DNA from: Celoporthe dispersa
Taxonomy: Eukaryota > Ascomycota > Sordariomycetes > Diaporthales > Cryphonectriaceae
Direction of reading: 5' to 3'
DNA length: 64,000 bases
Assembly (NCBI GenBank): GCA_016584495.1
Contig: WAID01000003.1
Location: forward strand, 1,860,001 to 1,924,000
Below, piece after piece: positions 1 to 11,044 of this stretch; within the stretch, counting starts at the first letter, position 1, and each line of letters begins with the position of its first letter. Under the pieces are notes generated by a model. That model worked only from the letters and a program-made list of their open reading frames with translations. It had not been told where the DNA came from and did not search any database. The position numbers and the translations under genes are program-made.

Positions 1-631
1 AGACGGCGACCTCTCCCTGTCGATGATCCTCGTGCGCACGCGCTCGCGCTCGAGGACACTGGGAGGAGGAGGGCTTGGGGATCGTTCGGGCCGCTCGATG
101 AAGCGGGTGCCGAGGCGCACCCTGTCGAGGGCCGGTCCGCGGCTGGGACTACGCACCCGCTCACGGGAGCGATCGATGACGCGGATCTCTTCCCGCTCAC
201 GAACCTCAGGTGGTGGTGGCGGCGGCGGGCCAGGGCTCACGCTCCTCGCCCTGGTCTTGGTGACGATCCGCTCCCCTGACTATGGGCGACGGCGAGCGTG
301 GTCGCGGTCTGGCCCGCTCAACGGTTTCGACATCGCGCTGGCGCAGGACCAGGGCACCAGCCTCGGAGCGGCGGCCGTCCTCGCGCATGAAGGCTGGGAC
401 GCGTGACTCAACCTCCTCGCGCTCGCGGATGGCGATCTCGGGGGCGCTGCGGCGAGGCATAGGCATGGGGCCAGGGCTGTGCGCTCGCCTCTCTTCCCGG
501 CGCTCGTAGATGAACTCCTCGTCCCCGCGAGGAGGTGGTGGGCCTCGCCTAGGCGGGGGAGCCCTCCTAGGAGGCTCGTCTTCGTCATAGTAGACATCCC
601 GCTCTTCGTAGCGGCGATATGTCTCGGGCAT
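1..631 (-). CDS. RE/SP-rich hypothetical protein, 3' end beyond window, frame broken
   Basis: The start codon at 629-631 opens a protein beginning MPETYRRYEERDVYYDEDEP, and coding sequence runs off the left edge of the window, so the C-terminus is missing. It is highly charged and disordered, with many RER/ERE repeats and SPSP blocks, and no domain I recognise. The frame read from 631 reaches a stop at 206, but from about 276 downward the next frame clearly carries on the same composition (for example RERIVTKTRARSVSPGPPPP). One base too many in the four-C run at 273-276 explains the switch; removing it restores continuity. No GT-AG intron fits. The function is unknown; similar RE/SP-rich proteins are common and uncharacterised in filamentous fungi. 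Confidence 0.6.
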
Positions 632-643
632 TGTGGTGGCCTT

Positions 644-645
<2 letters not shown>

Positions 646-675
<30 letters not shown>
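646..675. repeat. (TG)n microsatellite
   Basis: About 15 uninterrupted TG units directly upstream of the start at 631, so it lies in the presumed 5' leader or promoter of that minus-strand gene. Confidence 0.9.
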
Positions 676-678
<3 letters not shown>

Positions 679-3600
679 ACCGGATGACGATGTGGTTGTG
701 CTGGCAGCTGGGGCGGGAGGGACTTTAGGCCTCAGTCGTCGCACCAGGGCTGGACCGGAAGAATTGTGCTGGTTGAGGTTGTCGAGGCGCTAGAGATTCT
801 GGTCAGACGACAAGCTCGTGTCTGATGGATGATGAGGTATGGGAATCCAAGGGCTGGTAGACGTACACAACCACCAAGAGGGTGCCTGCAGCAGGGACCG
901 GGTATAGCTAAGCTGGCGCCAGGCTAGTGATGGGATTTATGGACAACCAGGGCTGAAAGAACGGTCGTAAGAGCAAATGAAGGACCCTTGGTTCGGGCCT
1001 TGGCCTCGGGCTGGCTCCCGTCGAATATCCTCGTGGTGGTGGTGGTGTTGATGGTGCTTGAAAAGCTGCGGCCCAAGGCTATGCTGATCAGGCCTGGCTC
1101 GTCACAGGTGATGGTCAAGGCGGGCTTAGGCGAGGATGAGGGGTTGCGTTCTTTAAGGCAGACGATGATGTAGTATGACGGAAGACGCCACCAAGACGTG
1201 GCCCCAACCCAGACTCACAATTGCCGACTAGGACAGACAGGCGGACTTGCAAGTTGGACGAGGAAGGGAAAAAGGGGAAAAGAGGTATAGAGAAAGAAAA
1301 GAAAAGAGAGAAAAAGAAAGGGAAAAAAAAGGGTCCAGAATCAGGAATAAGACGAGGTGGAAAAAGATCAGCCCAACCAAGGTAAAAATAAGTGAGGCAG
1401 CGTAGGAACAAGGAAGGGTTCCAGAGGGGGAAAGGGACCCGGCCTTGCAATTGGAAGGAGAGTTTCACGCCTGGTCTTACTGAGGAGGAGGAGGCCGGCA
1501 ATCCTTGGACCGATGGGGAGGGGCTTGGCTTGTCTGGTCTGCAAGTATGATTACTGCTCGTTTATGGGTCTTTTCTCTTTTTTTCTTCTTCCCTTTCTTT
1601 CTTGTCTCTCTCTCTTTTCTTTCCTGATGTGGTGAATTTATTTGATAAATTTCTTTTCAGCGAGATACATAGATCAAGCCCAAAAGAAAACAGAGGGATT
1701 TCGAGAGACACAGGGGGGGAGAGAGCGAGCAGTCATCCGACCAAAGATGTGTAACGACCAGGCAGGATGGAGAAATTTCTACCAAGTCCAGGCGAAGATG
1801 AATCTTGCTTGTGACTGGGCACAGCACGGCAGGCCACCCTGGGAAAAACGTCGTCATCCTACAGCTGGACCGACTGCTGCAACTGGTCGGTGGGTCACTG
1901 CTGCGATCATCACCCGCAGTCAGGTTCCATGCTTGCCATGCTTCGGGGCCCAGTCACCACCAGCCCTGAACCACCCGATCGACGCAGTGCGCATCTTGTT
2001 GTGTGTGGAGCACGATTGGACTGACCACCACAGGCGATAGTGTAGTATGTTGCAACACCTGTCCCTCCATCTCATCATGCACGAGCGACCATCTTGGGAA
2101 GGCCAGCAGCAGCCGCAGCAGGCAGTGCCCAGTGCCGCCGCAGCTAGGCATGGCACTTGATCACAGTAATGCCCAGGCCGGTGTGTGTGGGAAGAGAGCT
2201 TGCAGGTGATCCCTCCTCCGTGGGCGGAGGCTGACCCGAGATCCGCTGTCTGCTGCTGACAGCCTCTCTCTCCTCCTCTCCCGTTTGCATGTAACCTACC
2301 AAGTACCATGGATATGTCGGGTGTCATGCAGATCGCAGGCAGAGAACTCATTCCTCTCGTCCACCATACTTTGGACATTGCCGTGATGATGTGTTTCAAG
2401 TGCCCTCGAGAGTATGGGGCGTTTTTGCTGCTATCTTGGAAAGCTGAGGGATTCCAGGAGGCCCCATCCTCTGACCCAGCGGGCCGTGGTGGAGGCCAGT
2501 CGACAGATCCCCGACGTCACGTATGTATTTAGAGCTGACCAGCCCACATCTCTCTGCGCTTGCTTCTTCACATGCTGCCTTTTAGATCCTGAAGACCCTT
2601 GCACTATGTACCATAGTACACTAGAGGCGGTGGGGTCCCTCCAGCCTGACTGTGTGTGCACAGGCCTGAGGGGGTGGTGCCAAAGTCCCAGTCCAGCCCG
2701 CAACAGAGACAAAGAGGGGGCGTGAGAGCAGCCAGCCGTTCCCTGCAGGCGAGTGCCTGCAGATGAGCGAGTGCCCACCGAAAACACTATGGCAGGTGGC
2801 CAACTCGGTGTATCATTTAGAAAAGAAAAAAAAGAGAAGAAAAAAAGGCTCTCCCCAACGTACCATCAAATGTCCCGTGCTTGTAGGTGCTGGGCATCTC
2901 AGCCCAGGCCTGCCAGGTATGGTCTGCCAAGGTAGACAATCAGTCTCGACACCGATCGCGGGGCATGTTTCTCCACTGAGGTCGCTGACGCAATCGTGCA
3001 TCGGCGCAGGGGCGACGAACGGTGGGTTTTTGTTTGTGGTGGCTGGGCAGAGCTGACCGACCTGACCTGACCTGTCAGAGGAAGAAGAAAACAAGCAGGA
3101 AGAGACAAGGGGAAAAGAAAAAAGAAAAAACAAGATAAAAAGAAACTTCGGGATGCAACCTTTCGTGACAAGTTGCCTGGTTCTGAGAGCCATGGCACCA
3201 TGGTTCGATAATGCCGAGCAAGGAGGCCCTATAATGCTGCCAACCTTTTTTTTTCTTCCATATCCTGGATCCCGCAACAGCTATCCCTGTTTCCCAGAAC
3301 CCCTCACTCACTCAGCAGATAGGGTTTTGCTTTTTCCCTTGGAGGGGCGGGATGGGATACGAGACGCATACTAACGAACTGAACGTGATCTTTTTGAAAT
3401 TGCTTTTTCGGTGCTGAAACAGGTTACTGCATGTTTGCCCAGGTGGCTTGACAAGGCACCAGAGCACCAGACCGCTCACCACCAACACTCTGCTGCGCAC
3501 TGCTTACCCCCCCACTGAAATGTCTCGGCTAGATGCTTCTCAGCAGAGGAGATACGGGAAGGATCGTTGGGCTTCAAAGCGCTGCACAAATGCACCTGAT

Positions 3601-5046
3601 GCCTACCAGACAAGCAGCTCTTCGCTCGCCTACTTGATTGGTCAGCCCATTAAATCTGGCTTCATCGTTATCAGACACTGTGGCTCTCCTTGCCGTGCTA
3701 TTTTCTCTCCTGTTGAGAATGTGTGTTTTTTTTTTTTTGGTTTTTTTTGTGTGGTGTGGTTGCACAGCTGGACGTGAAGATTCTAGGTCGCTCCTATTGA
3801 TACTGTGGCTTGGGAAGCAACCTCGACGCACTATATTTCCCGAGGTCTGCTTTGACCAAACTTTAAGCAGAGAAAAATCCTGATTCCCTCATTGGTTTGG
3901 CACTCACCATGTTGCTCCACTGGGTCAGCTGGGCTCATTCAAGAGCTGAACTACCTTTTTACCACAGAAATTCCTTTTTGTTCTCATCACCAATGTCATC
4001 TTGGACACTGCAGGTGACTCTGGCTGTGCTTTCAGCACAGTGTCATGCAGGGTGGTATGGGAGGGTGGAGATCATCACACGTGTGGTTCTTCAGTGTTTT
4101 TTTTTCTTCTTTTCACCTAGGAAAGAAAAAGAAGCCACCACAGTCGCTGATGTAAAGTGCATGTACTGTAAGTATCGTGTTCAGATCATGAGAGATGAGG
4201 ATCAACAATGTACCACACAAAACTCCTCAGGAGAGGCACAGTCACATACCTAAGTAGTTGATTGTATGTCCTTCAACACAGGCTGCTGTGTCATGTCATA
4301 TGCCACCTTTCAATCACCAATTTGTGGATCCACTTATGGCAAAACCTGCCCATTGTGAAGATGGTACTTGTGATCCTGATCATCAAGAGAGCACTATCAC
4401 ATAGAATATCACTGCATCAGGACTCGGAAGTATTTCTTCCTTATTGAAAGCTGGTCTGCATTATTTTATGCAGGCTTGCCGTGACACCTTTTTTTCTTTT
4501 TTGCTTTTTTTCCTTTTTTTTTCTTTTTTTTTCTTCCTGGAGCAGGCTGCTCGACCCCCGGGTGGAATCCACTGTCAGAAGATTTTCGTTTCCATCATTT
4601 TGTAGGGCCAAATGTCACTTTTGTTCCCACTGTGTTGATCAGTCTTGTCAGCCTACAAAAGCGAGGGTGGGGAGGAAAAAGAAAGAAAAAAAGCAATATG
4701 AGACAAGCTAGTACATGCATGCAGCATCTATAGTGCACTCATGTCACACTACGTCCCCAACCAGGCCTCAAAACTTCGGGTTGCTGCATGCTGGGCACCT
4801 TAACATAAATTACATGCAACGGGTTCCAAGTGTGAGTCAGAGGGGCTGGCTCCATTTCTGGAGTTGCTTCTGCCTCCTCTGTAGAGGATGTGAATTGATC
4901 ATGTAAGGGAAATTGGTATGCATGCTTGCTACCCATGCTCATGTGTGTTTGCTTGGGAGCAGAGCCTAACTCTCTTGGGACCCTGTAAAAAAGGCCCCAG
5001 GCCTGCATGCACACATGGTGTTTCTTCCCTTTTTTTCTTTTCTTTT

Positions 5047-5078
<32 letters not shown>

Positions 5079-6083
5079 AAGTGTTTCTTTCTTCTTCCTT
5101 TTCTAGTAGTGGCAGAATATCCAGTGAGACTATGAGCACATTGCATGTCAGCCTACCAATTCTTTTTTTCCTTTTTTTTTTTAAAAAAAAAAAAAACTGC
5201 TCTAGGGCACGGCCTGCTGGCTTCTTCAGCTTGTCCAATACGTTGTGGTCCAGATGGTTTCTTCTCCCCAGTGCTGCTGCACAGGGTTGGCAGCATGCAC
5301 CCCTCTCCACCACAACTAAAAAATAAAAAATAAAAACAGAATAAAAAACAGAACACTAGAAAAAGGCATGAAGGATGTCTCAGTACCTAAAGTTACTACA
5401 TAGCAAGGGAAGCAACTAGAATTGCTGCCTGGGGTGAGGAGAAATGTGATCTACACCAGCCCAGGCGAGCGTTTGCAAAAGGCCACTGCATGGTGATACA
5501 TGCTCATATATTCGGTATGCAGCTAGGTAAGCATGCTCCTGGAAAAAGTAAAGCTGTTGCTAGAGTTGGAGGGTTGCCACTATTGACGGGCCGCTAGACT
5601 GCCAGGGGGTCCCCTGCATGTGAGGCTCTGCCCCACCAATCTGCCTACAAGACTCGCCCTGTCTGGCTGCTGTAAATGGAAATGGCCTAAGCGCGTCGGG
5701 GGGTTAACGCGCCTCAACCTTCCCTGTACGCACTGCTCTATACAGACGCAGACAGAAGGTGCCAGAGAAGAGCAACCTCTCTCCCTTTTTCTCTCTTCTC
5801 TCCCCTCCATCCCTCTCCTGTCACCTCCCGTTCACAATTTTCACAGCCTGCAAGCTGTGCTGCTTTTTAATCTCTTCTTCTCCCTCCAGTGGTTTTTCAT
5901 AATTCTCTGCCTGCAGGCTAGACTGTGCATCAGCGCAGTGTAGCCTGGCATAGACAAGACTGTGGTCCTGCACGACACACACGCCGTTTGTCAGCCATTT
6001 CAACCATTTCAACCATTTTGTTCCAAAGCCTCGAATACAACCTTGGGAGCTGTGCCACAGCACAGCAGCATCTTTACATAAAG
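676..6083. other. Long intergenic region without a supported gene
   Basis: About 5.4 kb between two divergently transcribed genes. It holds polypyrimidine/polypurine tracts (for example 1260-1340, 2820-2850, 3090-3150, 4485-4535), a (GT)n run at 5052-5078 and a T11A14 junction at 5172-5196. Reading frames are short and unlike known proteins. The last 300 bases before 6084 are CT-rich, like a fungal 5' leader. Confidence 0.6.
5052..5078. repeat. (GT)n microsatellite
   Basis: About 13 GT units, flanked upstream by a T-rich tract. Confidence 0.9.
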
Positions 6084-9000
6084 ATGTCTCCTCCCACGCC
6101 TGCTGCCGACGACGGCATGGATACCTCAGACCCCCAGATTGAGAGGGAGAAGGCTCTGCTCCGTTTCTACGCCTCCCTGAGCGACCCCAAGGAGATGAGA
6201 ACTGAGATCAAGTACCAACAGGAGCTTATCACCTCCCTGACGGAGAAACTTAACGCCCTAGAGAACCGCAACAACACCTGGATGGAAGCAGACATCAATC
6301 AGGGACAGAAAGCCATCGCCTTCCTTCGTCGTCGTCTCAGCGACATGGGAGAACAAGGTACTCATCAGAATCTATCTCTTCTCCATACCTAGCCCACTGC
6401 TAACATAGACCTCAGACTCTTCCCAGGAGACGCCCTCGGGCTCGACTTTCGCTGCAGATGGAAATGGCTATGCTGGTCCCAGTGGCCTCTCTGCACCTGC
6501 GAGTGCGTCTGCAGGCAACGCCAGCCAGTCCAAGCGTCCTCATTCTCCAGACTCTAGTAACGACTACAGCGACAGTCACAAGAACAAGTCCCACAAGGTG
6601 ACCGCAAGCCCATCATGCACAGGGGTTACCAGCCCTACCGACAGCGATTGCATGTCTCTCTTTGATGGGAACGCGCTCCCCGACGACGACGACGAGGATG
6701 CTGGAGAGGTAGTCAGCGATTTCCAAGCAGCCCTTGCCCGCCACGAGCAGGTGATGGAGGATGAGAGGATCGCCAGAAATCTGAGCCAAGAGTGGGCCAG
6801 ACGTTCTCTGAGTCCGAGCCCCTCTACCACTGGTTTTCGCAACCGTGAATCGAGTGCTGGTCCCTCGAGTGCCCGGCCCCTGCAGCACCGCGTGCCTAAC
6901 GCCTACGGATTTATTGACAACGACGACAATTACAACGACGAGGACGAACACGTCGGCTTGACCACCAATGCAGATCTGGCAGACCGTGATGGATCGTTCA
7001 AGCCCACCTGGAACCTTCCATTAGGTACACCCTCAGCAGCGGGCGGTCGGACTGGGCCCTCCCGACGCATCTTCACAATCCATCGGCAGCAGACCGTGCG
7101 CGCCGAGCAGCTCTTGCTTCGGCCACAAACAGCTTCGCCAACGCGTCCCCAGGATCCTCTGCTGGACCTAGCACTTCTTTCCCCAGTCTTCTTTCTCGTC
7201 GCCCAGGACTGCTGGGTTCGGTCACGCATCTTGCCACGCACGGCCTGCCGATTCACGATGCACAGAACACTGCATTCAATCGCGCCAGCGGTGATACTCC
7301 CGGTTCCACCGTCGAGAATGCGATCGATCTTACCGACAACCCCGACTTGAACGATGGCCGCGGTAGGCAGAGCGAGCCACGTGGCGGCCTCGAGGACCTC
7401 TACGGTGATCTTGATCTGCGAGGCATCCACGGTCAAGGCGCTCGACGTTCAGGCCAAGATTATCAAGAAGATCCTGGTAGGATGTCAGAACAGATCATGG
7501 ACCTCCTGGCAAACATCAGGCCCGATGAGGACATGCCAGCACATGACCGCGTCAACACCCCTGAGGCCCTGAAATATCCCTTGTATCCTCACCAGCAGCT
7601 CGCGTTGAAGTGGATGATGGACAGCGAGGAGGGCAGCAACAAGGGCGGCATCCTCGCTGACGATATGGGTCTCGGAAAGACAATCTCAACCCTGGCCTTG
7701 ATGGTGAGCCGGCGGTCTTCTGGTGGGTCGTCTGGTAGGCTCAAGACGAACCTCATCGTCGGGCCTGTCGCGTTGATCAAGCAGTGGGAGGTCGAGATCA
7801 AGAAGAAGATCAAACCTGAGCACCAGCCGAGAGTGCTGCTGTACCACAACAAGACCATCACGCCTGAGCAGCTACGCACATACGACGTCGTCTTGACAAC
7901 CTACGGAAAGCTGGGTGCCGAGGACAAGCGATTCGGGGTCTGGGAAGACAAGAACCCCAAGAAAGACCCCGCCACCGACAAGGAAATCGCAAAGAGCTGT
8001 CCACTGGTGCACCCCAGCACCAAATTCTACCGTGTCATCTTGGACGAGGCCCAGTGCATCAAGAACCCCTACACATACCAGTCAGCTGGAGCGGCGCGGC
8101 TGAGGGCCATTCATCGCTGGTGTCTGACCGGAACGCCTCTGATGAATGGAGTTCAAGAACTGTACCCTCTCCTCCGCTTCCTCGACATTCCCCCTTATCG
8201 CTGCCCGCAGAATTTCAGAAAGGCGTTTGGTTGCTTGAGCCCAAAGTCCGACCGAGCTCGCGCAAATGTTACCGCTCAGCAAAACAAGCGGGCGCTGAGG
8301 ACCCTCCGTATTCTTCTGAAATCCATCATGCTTCGCAGAATGAAGACATCCACCCTCGACGGCAAGCCTCTCCTCACGCTGCCGCCAAAGACGGAAGAAA
8401 TCGTGCATGTTGAGATGGACGAAAACGAGCGACAATTCTACGTCGCCCTGGAGACAAAGTCCCAGACCACGTTCAACAAGTACATGCGCGCCGGAACTGT
8501 GGGCACCAACTACACAAATGTTCTGACCTTGCTTCTCCGCCTGCGCCAGGCTTGTTGTCACCTACAGCTTAACCTGGATGTCGACTACGTCGGCACGCTC
8601 GAGTCGAGCAGGGATGAGATGAGAAACCTCGCCAAGACGCTGGGCCCCGACGTGGTTAAGCGCCTGAAGGCAACGTCTGAAGCAGGCTTCGAGTGCCCGA
8701 TCTGTCTGGACGCAGTTATGGAACCGACTATTGCTCTTCCATGCGGTCACAGCAGCTGCGGGGAGTGTTTTGCATCTTTCGTCGGAGCCTCTATCGAGAA
8801 TAATGCCCGAAATGGCGACGACCGCATGAAGCTGACGTGTCCCGAGTGCCGTGGTGCTATCAGCACACAGAAGGTCATCAACCTAGCAGCTTTCAAGGCC
8901 GTCCACATGCCTAAGCCTGAACCCGACTTCGAGGACAGCGATGATGGCAACAATGCCGACGACGACTCCTCTGCCGCAGGTCCAGCCAATGCTGGAAACT

Positions 9001-9946
9001 TCACAGACTCTATTGCCAAGGACGATGAGGGCGATGTGCAAATGTCTGGTGTTAAGGACTCAGACAGCGACATGGTCATTCCTGGCCCTTCCACTTCTGC
9101 ATCTGGAGAGAACAATGAGCAGAAGAAGTCCAAAGGCAAAGAGCGTGATGTCAAGGGCAAAGGCAAGGCAAAGGCAGACACAGTTGAGCCTTATATCCTA
9201 AAGGCTCTCCGTATGGATGCAAGGAAGAACCAGACTGAGCACAATCGTTACATGAACTATCTCAGGAAGCACTGGCAGCCGTCGACAAAGGTCAACAAAT
9301 GCTGTGAGATCCTCCAAGGCATCCAAAAGAGCGGCGACAAGACTATTGTCTTTTCCCAGTTCACCTTCCTGCTGGACCTGCTCGAGATCCCCATCAAATA
9401 CCACCTTGGCATCAACTATTGCCGGTACGATGGAAGCATGTCGCGTAACAAGCGAGATGCTGCAGTCCAGGAATTCCAGGACCCCACTTCTGACATCAAG
9501 GTTGTCTTGGTGTCCCTCAAGGCTGGCAATTCTGGCCTCAACCTCACCACTGCCAACAATGTCATCATCATGGGTAAGTCCTTGCAGGTCTTGTCGCCTT
9601 GTGATCTTGTTCTCTTTTTTTTTTTTCTTTCTTTTGGTCCACCCCATTGCAAATGATGCTGGTTGTGAGATGGAAATGTCCATGCTAACTCTGCAAATGT
9701 CACACAGATCCTTTCTTCAACTACTTTGTGGAGAGCCAGGCAGTTGACCGTGCCCACCGGATCGGACAGAACAAGCCAGTCAACGTGTACCGTATCCTTG
9801 TCAAGGATACAGTTGAGGATCGTATTGTCGACATCCAGGAGTCCAAGCGTCAGCTTGTTGATGCTGCCCTTGATGAGGGTGAGGCTCGGCAACTGAGCCG
9901 GATGTCAGTCCAGAACCTTCGATACCTCTTCTACGGCAGAGAGTAA
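6084..9946 (+). CDS. ULS1: ULS1/Rrp-type SNF2 translocase with RING finger
   Basis: A nuclear SWI2/SNF2 DNA translocase with an inserted RING, as in yeast Uls1 and fission yeast Rrp1/Rrp2, which act on SUMOylated chromatin proteins. Visible parts, roughly in residue numbers: an N-terminal helical segment (20-75), acidic/Ser-rich linkers, a SUMO-interaction-like motif AIDLTDNPD (about 373), Walker A in ADDMGLGKT (about 486), the LDEAQ box (about 611), a C3HC4 RING from CPICLD to CPEC (830-886), and a helicase C domain ending in QAVDRAHRIGQ. Exons: 6084-6357; 6416 onward; to 9573; 9708-9946. The first and last introns have good donors and acceptors (GTACTC to CTCAG; GTAAGT to CACAG with GCTAAC). 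Between 7025 and 7140 the frame changes: either a weak intron 7025-7089 (1201 aa) or two one-base insertions (CCC near 7061, AAA near 7129; about 1222 aa). The Uls1 assignment is by domain order and SIM. Confidence 0.88.
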
Positions 9947-11044
9947 TGAAGGATGGGCTGGATGTCAGCTGCATCCCCATTGTGTGTGCCTGTGTGTCTG
10001 TCTGGTTGACCATTCACCCCTCCCTTCCTCCTATCTGGATGATGACGACAAAAAGCACCACCCGATCTCTCTCTGGATGGTTGCTTGCCCCTTTGGGCTG
10101 TGGAGGGGTTTATGGTCCACTTGACGAGATTTCCACACACTTGACAACAAGACTTCAAGGGGACTCAACAAGACTTCAAGGTCTGCAAGGCTCTGCACGA
10201 GTCCTTCTTGTGAGGAATGTTTGTTGGTTGGTGGTTATGCAATGCTTCCCCCCCCCCCACCTTTCTTTACTTTTTTCTTTATTTTTTGGGGCAAGGATCA
10301 GATGGGAACCATGGTTTGCCTTCTAGGGCAATTAACATCATGAGTGATCTCCCAGGATTTCTTTGCAATGATGATGATAATGGATGGGAGTTCTAAGGAA
10401 AACAAAACATTCTACCTAGGAGGTTCTACAATATGGCGGACGGGTGTGGCGTTATGGATATGACTTGCGCATCACCTGCACCAAAGGTCAGGTCATCATC
10501 TGATGGACAATCAACTACGCAAATGACATCGGGGCCATACATAGAATGCTGAATCCAATGGTTTTTAAACAAGTCTTCAGACATGCAATGTCATGGCCTT
10601 CAGCCTGCAGGTGATGGACACAGCTTCAAACAAACTAATGAAAAGATTGCTGCAGGCTTGCCACAATCCCCTTGGTTCACTAGATGGACTCTCAAAGGAC
10701 CAGATGTCAATCTGCCGTCGTAGTCACCCTGGAATGCCCACACTGGCCCTGACATGCCCGAGAAGGTGAATAGAGACGAGAACCACAGTGTGACATGCTC
10801 GACAGGGACTTGCCCCATGATATGATATTATTGAACAACACCTCAAGATCGTTGTTGTGCCACAAACCAAATACCCAAAAAGAATGATACATTCCTGTAG
10901 CCCAGCCCAGCGCCAAACGACCGCAATTAAAAACAAAAGAAAAGCTGCTGTATGGAATATGCACAAAAAAAAGCCATCCAAGGCCAGCCCTCAAAGGGTG
11001 CACAGAGGCTTCTTCAAAGAGGAGTCGAAGATAAAAGAGTCAGA
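9947..11044. other. Intergenic region between convergent genes
   Basis: About 1.1 kb separating the 3' ends of the SNF2 gene (+) and the phosphodiesterase gene (-). It contains a C-run at 10251-10259 and a local duplication of CAACAAGACTTCAAGG around 10144-10183. No coding potential is evident. Confidence 0.6.

Noticed and set aside
2308..2532. 74-codon frame with good ATG context (ACCATGG)
   Set aside because: No leader-like sequence, splice signals or similarity I recognise; the ATG is part of the recurrent GTACCATGG word.
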